Assembly (NCBI GenBank): GCA_016937295.1
Contig: JAFGWF010000166.1
Coordinates: forward strand, 1-33,770
Direction: 5' to 3'
Length of the DNA: 33,770 nt
Source of the DNA: Bacteroidales bacterium
GTDB lineage: Bacteria; Bacteroidota; Bacteroidia; Bacteroidales; UBA1556
A program made the translations under genes and the position numbers. Under the pieces are notes generated by a model, which saw nothing but the letters and a program-made list of their open reading frames with translations, did no database searches and had not been told where the DNA came from. Positions 32,681-33,770 of this stretch are shown here, piece by piece. Numbering within the stretch: position 1 is the first letter of the stretch; the number at the start of each line of letters is the position of its first letter.

Positions 32681-33484
32681 TTATAGTAAAACAATAGGAT
32701 AATGCTGCGAAAAAGCCCAATTGCCGGAGGCATCTTTGACCTTAACTAATAGATAGTAATCGGCTGATTGCCACCACCCTCCTGTGGTCAAATCTTTTGG
32801 AGGATTGTTATTGTCGGAGGCCGCACCAACGATAATTTGTGCCGAAAAATCATATTGAAGCGGATTGGTGAAAGCGTGAATATGGAGCATGGTTATGGTG
32901 TTTGTTGCTCCAACTTCAGCATCGGTAAGATTCAAACCATTGCGCACTAAACCAATATACAATCCGCCTAAACTCACATTGTCTGTCACTCTCCCGGAAA
33001 TAGTGATCGTGTCGCCGGTGGCAAAACTCTGATTACTAACAGGGACTTGATTGATTAGAATTTGGGGCAGTTCCGAATCTACGTTTATCCCAATATGCAA
33101 TTCCCCTTCCCATTCGGTAGATTGCCCTTCATTATCAACAACTTTCAAATGAAAATGATAGTCGCCTGTATCCGCTGTAGCCGGAATTTCGATATGCTCA
33201 TGAAAATTGCTGTTTTTCAAACCGACAAATTTGGCATAACTTGTATCAAACTCCCAACTGCCCGAAAATTCCGGATGAATTTCTATCGACACGGAACTGA
33301 TAACTCCCTCCGCCTCAATGTCGCCTTCCACATGAAGGTCGCTTCCGGTAAAAGCTTCACCGCTATTATTATAGCCCAATTCGGAAATGGTAACGATAGG
33401 TTTGTTAGGTAGTGAGTCCTCTTTTTTACAACTAAACCCGATAAAAATCAAGGTTGCCAATAAAATAAATGATATGGTTTTCAT
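32681..33484 (-). CDS. DUF4625-type lipoprotein with two domains
   Basis: The 267-residue protein has a lipoprotein signal (LIFIGFSC, Cys19) and two immunoglobulin-like repeats. The first (about 28-132) has FTGSDLHVEGDIEAEG, SVSIEIHPEF, FHEHIEIP and TGDYHFHLKVVDNEGQST. The second (about 140-266) has FATGDTITISGRVTDNVSLGGLYIGL, MLHIHAF and SADYYLLVKVKDASGNW. The shared order (gap, G-x-x-x-x-x-G-x-xxDN, long loop with His, GDYHF/ADYYL, KDxxG) shows that both halves and the 160-residue neighbour are copies of one domain. It starts 2 nt after the TonB-receptor stop, so it belongs to the receptor operon and probably sits on the cell envelope near that receptor. Confidence 0.8.
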   Translation of the reverse strand: MKTISFILLATLIFIGFSCKKEDSLPNKPIVTISELGYNNSGEAFTGSDLHVEGDIEAEGVISSVSIEIHPEFSGSWEFDTSYAKFVGLKNSNFHEHIEIPATADTGDYHFHLKVVDNEGQSTEWEGELHIGINVDSELPQILINQVPVSNQSFATGDTITISGRVTDNVSLGGLYIGLVRNGLNLTDAEVGATNTITMLHIHAFTNPLQYDFSAQIIVGAASDNNNPPKDLTTGGWWQSADYYLLVKVKDASGNWAFSQHYPIVLL

Positions 33485-33486
33485 AA

Positions 33487-33770
33487 TTAATTCTTGTTTA
33501 AAAATGTTTTAAATGGTATTTGAATATTTAAAATAAAGTTTCTTCCTGCTTCGGGAAGATTAATTAAACGATAATAACTTGTATGATTAAAATACTTATT
33601 GTTCAATACGTTATGAATTTGAAGTCCAATTTGAATTTCCGTTTTTCCAAGAGAAATTGTACTCCCAAAAGATAGATTTACCAAAAAATATCCCTCCGTT
33701 ATTTCTTCGGGAGGTACAATTCTATTTTGTGCTGCGACTAATTTCAAATCCGTCGAAATATAGGGCTGAA
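33487..33770 (-). CDS. TonB-dependent receptor (C-terminal end only)
   Basis: The minus-strand frame runs off the window edge. The visible 93 or so residues form the last strands of an outer-membrane TonB-dependent barrel: YFLVNLSFGSTISLGKTEIQIGLQIHNVLNNKYFNHTSYYRLINLPEAGRNFILNI with the typical NVLNNKYF turn and an aromatic-poor end at KTFLNKN. The Asn-Val-Leu-Asn-x-x-Tyr and PEAGRNF patterns are strong marks of this family. The ligand cannot be told from this part. It begins the operon that carries two DUF4625-type lipoproteins. Confidence 0.88.
   Translation of the reverse strand, partial: QPYISTDLKLVAAQNRIVPPEEITEGYFLVNLSFGSTISLGKTEIQIGLQIHNVLNNKYFNHTSYYRLINLPEAGRNFILNIQIPFKTFLNKN

Overview
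The window looks like chromosomal DNA from a member of the Bacteroidota. Three independent signs point there. Two genes end in type IX secretion (T9SS, Por) C-terminal sorting domains. There are several short lipoproteins, a TonB-dependent receptor end and DUF4625-type proteins. Most promoters I can place use the Bacteroidota -7 box TAnnTTTG, several with a TTTG or TTG -33 box at 17-23 bp. DNA is moderately AT-rich, and more so between about 23.0 and 26.4 kb. I see no rRNA, CRISPR array, insertion sequence, integrase or phage module.

Layout. (1) 1-1941: the start of a Wzi-like capsule or surface-polysaccharide outer-membrane protein (minus strand, cut by the window edge), divergent from an unusual polyprenyl-phosphate sugar transferase. 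(2) 2208-6075: an EF-G paralogue of the EF-G2 type, a strong terminator, kbl (glycine C-acetyltransferase), and a small convergent membrane protein. (3) 6415-7707: a secreted LamG-fold T9SS cargo. (4) 16489 down to 7744, all on the minus strand: CutC-family protein, GH2 beta-mannosidase (start overlaps the cutC stop), GH92 alpha-mannosidase lipoprotein, DAHP synthase/chorismate mutase and an aldehyde dehydrogenase. The first three make a mannose-glycan (N-glycan type) degradation group; the last two are a separate overlapping pair, probably with their own promoter. (5) 16736-22719: membrane metallophosphoesterase, a GT-C-like membrane protein, tRNA-Val(UAC) with promoter and terminator, CoA-type Nudix hydrolase, and recJ.

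(6) 22720-29689 is the accessory part. A promoter is followed by a short interrupted leader-like ORF, a hairpin, an orphan NarL/FixJ-type response regulator, and then a giant T9SS-secreted protein. That protein combines an alpha/beta-hydrolase (lipase/esterase, GASMGG motif), a right-handed beta-helix, a helical segment and a sorting domain. Its reading frame is broken once near its N-terminus. A small lipoprotein follows. (7) 29747-33770: an outer-membrane beta-barrel protein, an AAA/DUF4143 ATPase with a textbook promoter, and a minus-strand operon of a TonB-dependent receptor (only its C-terminus is present) and two histidine-rich DUF4625-type lipoproteins closed by a strong terminator.

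The items most worth following up are the sugar transferase that lacks the usual membrane helix and carries a methyltransferase-like front half, the leader ORF/hairpin plus orphan regulator next to the giant secreted hydrolase, the His-rich DUF4625/TonB operon, and the translational coupling of CutC to a beta-mannosidase. All functional calls come from reading motifs by eye; no database search was run.
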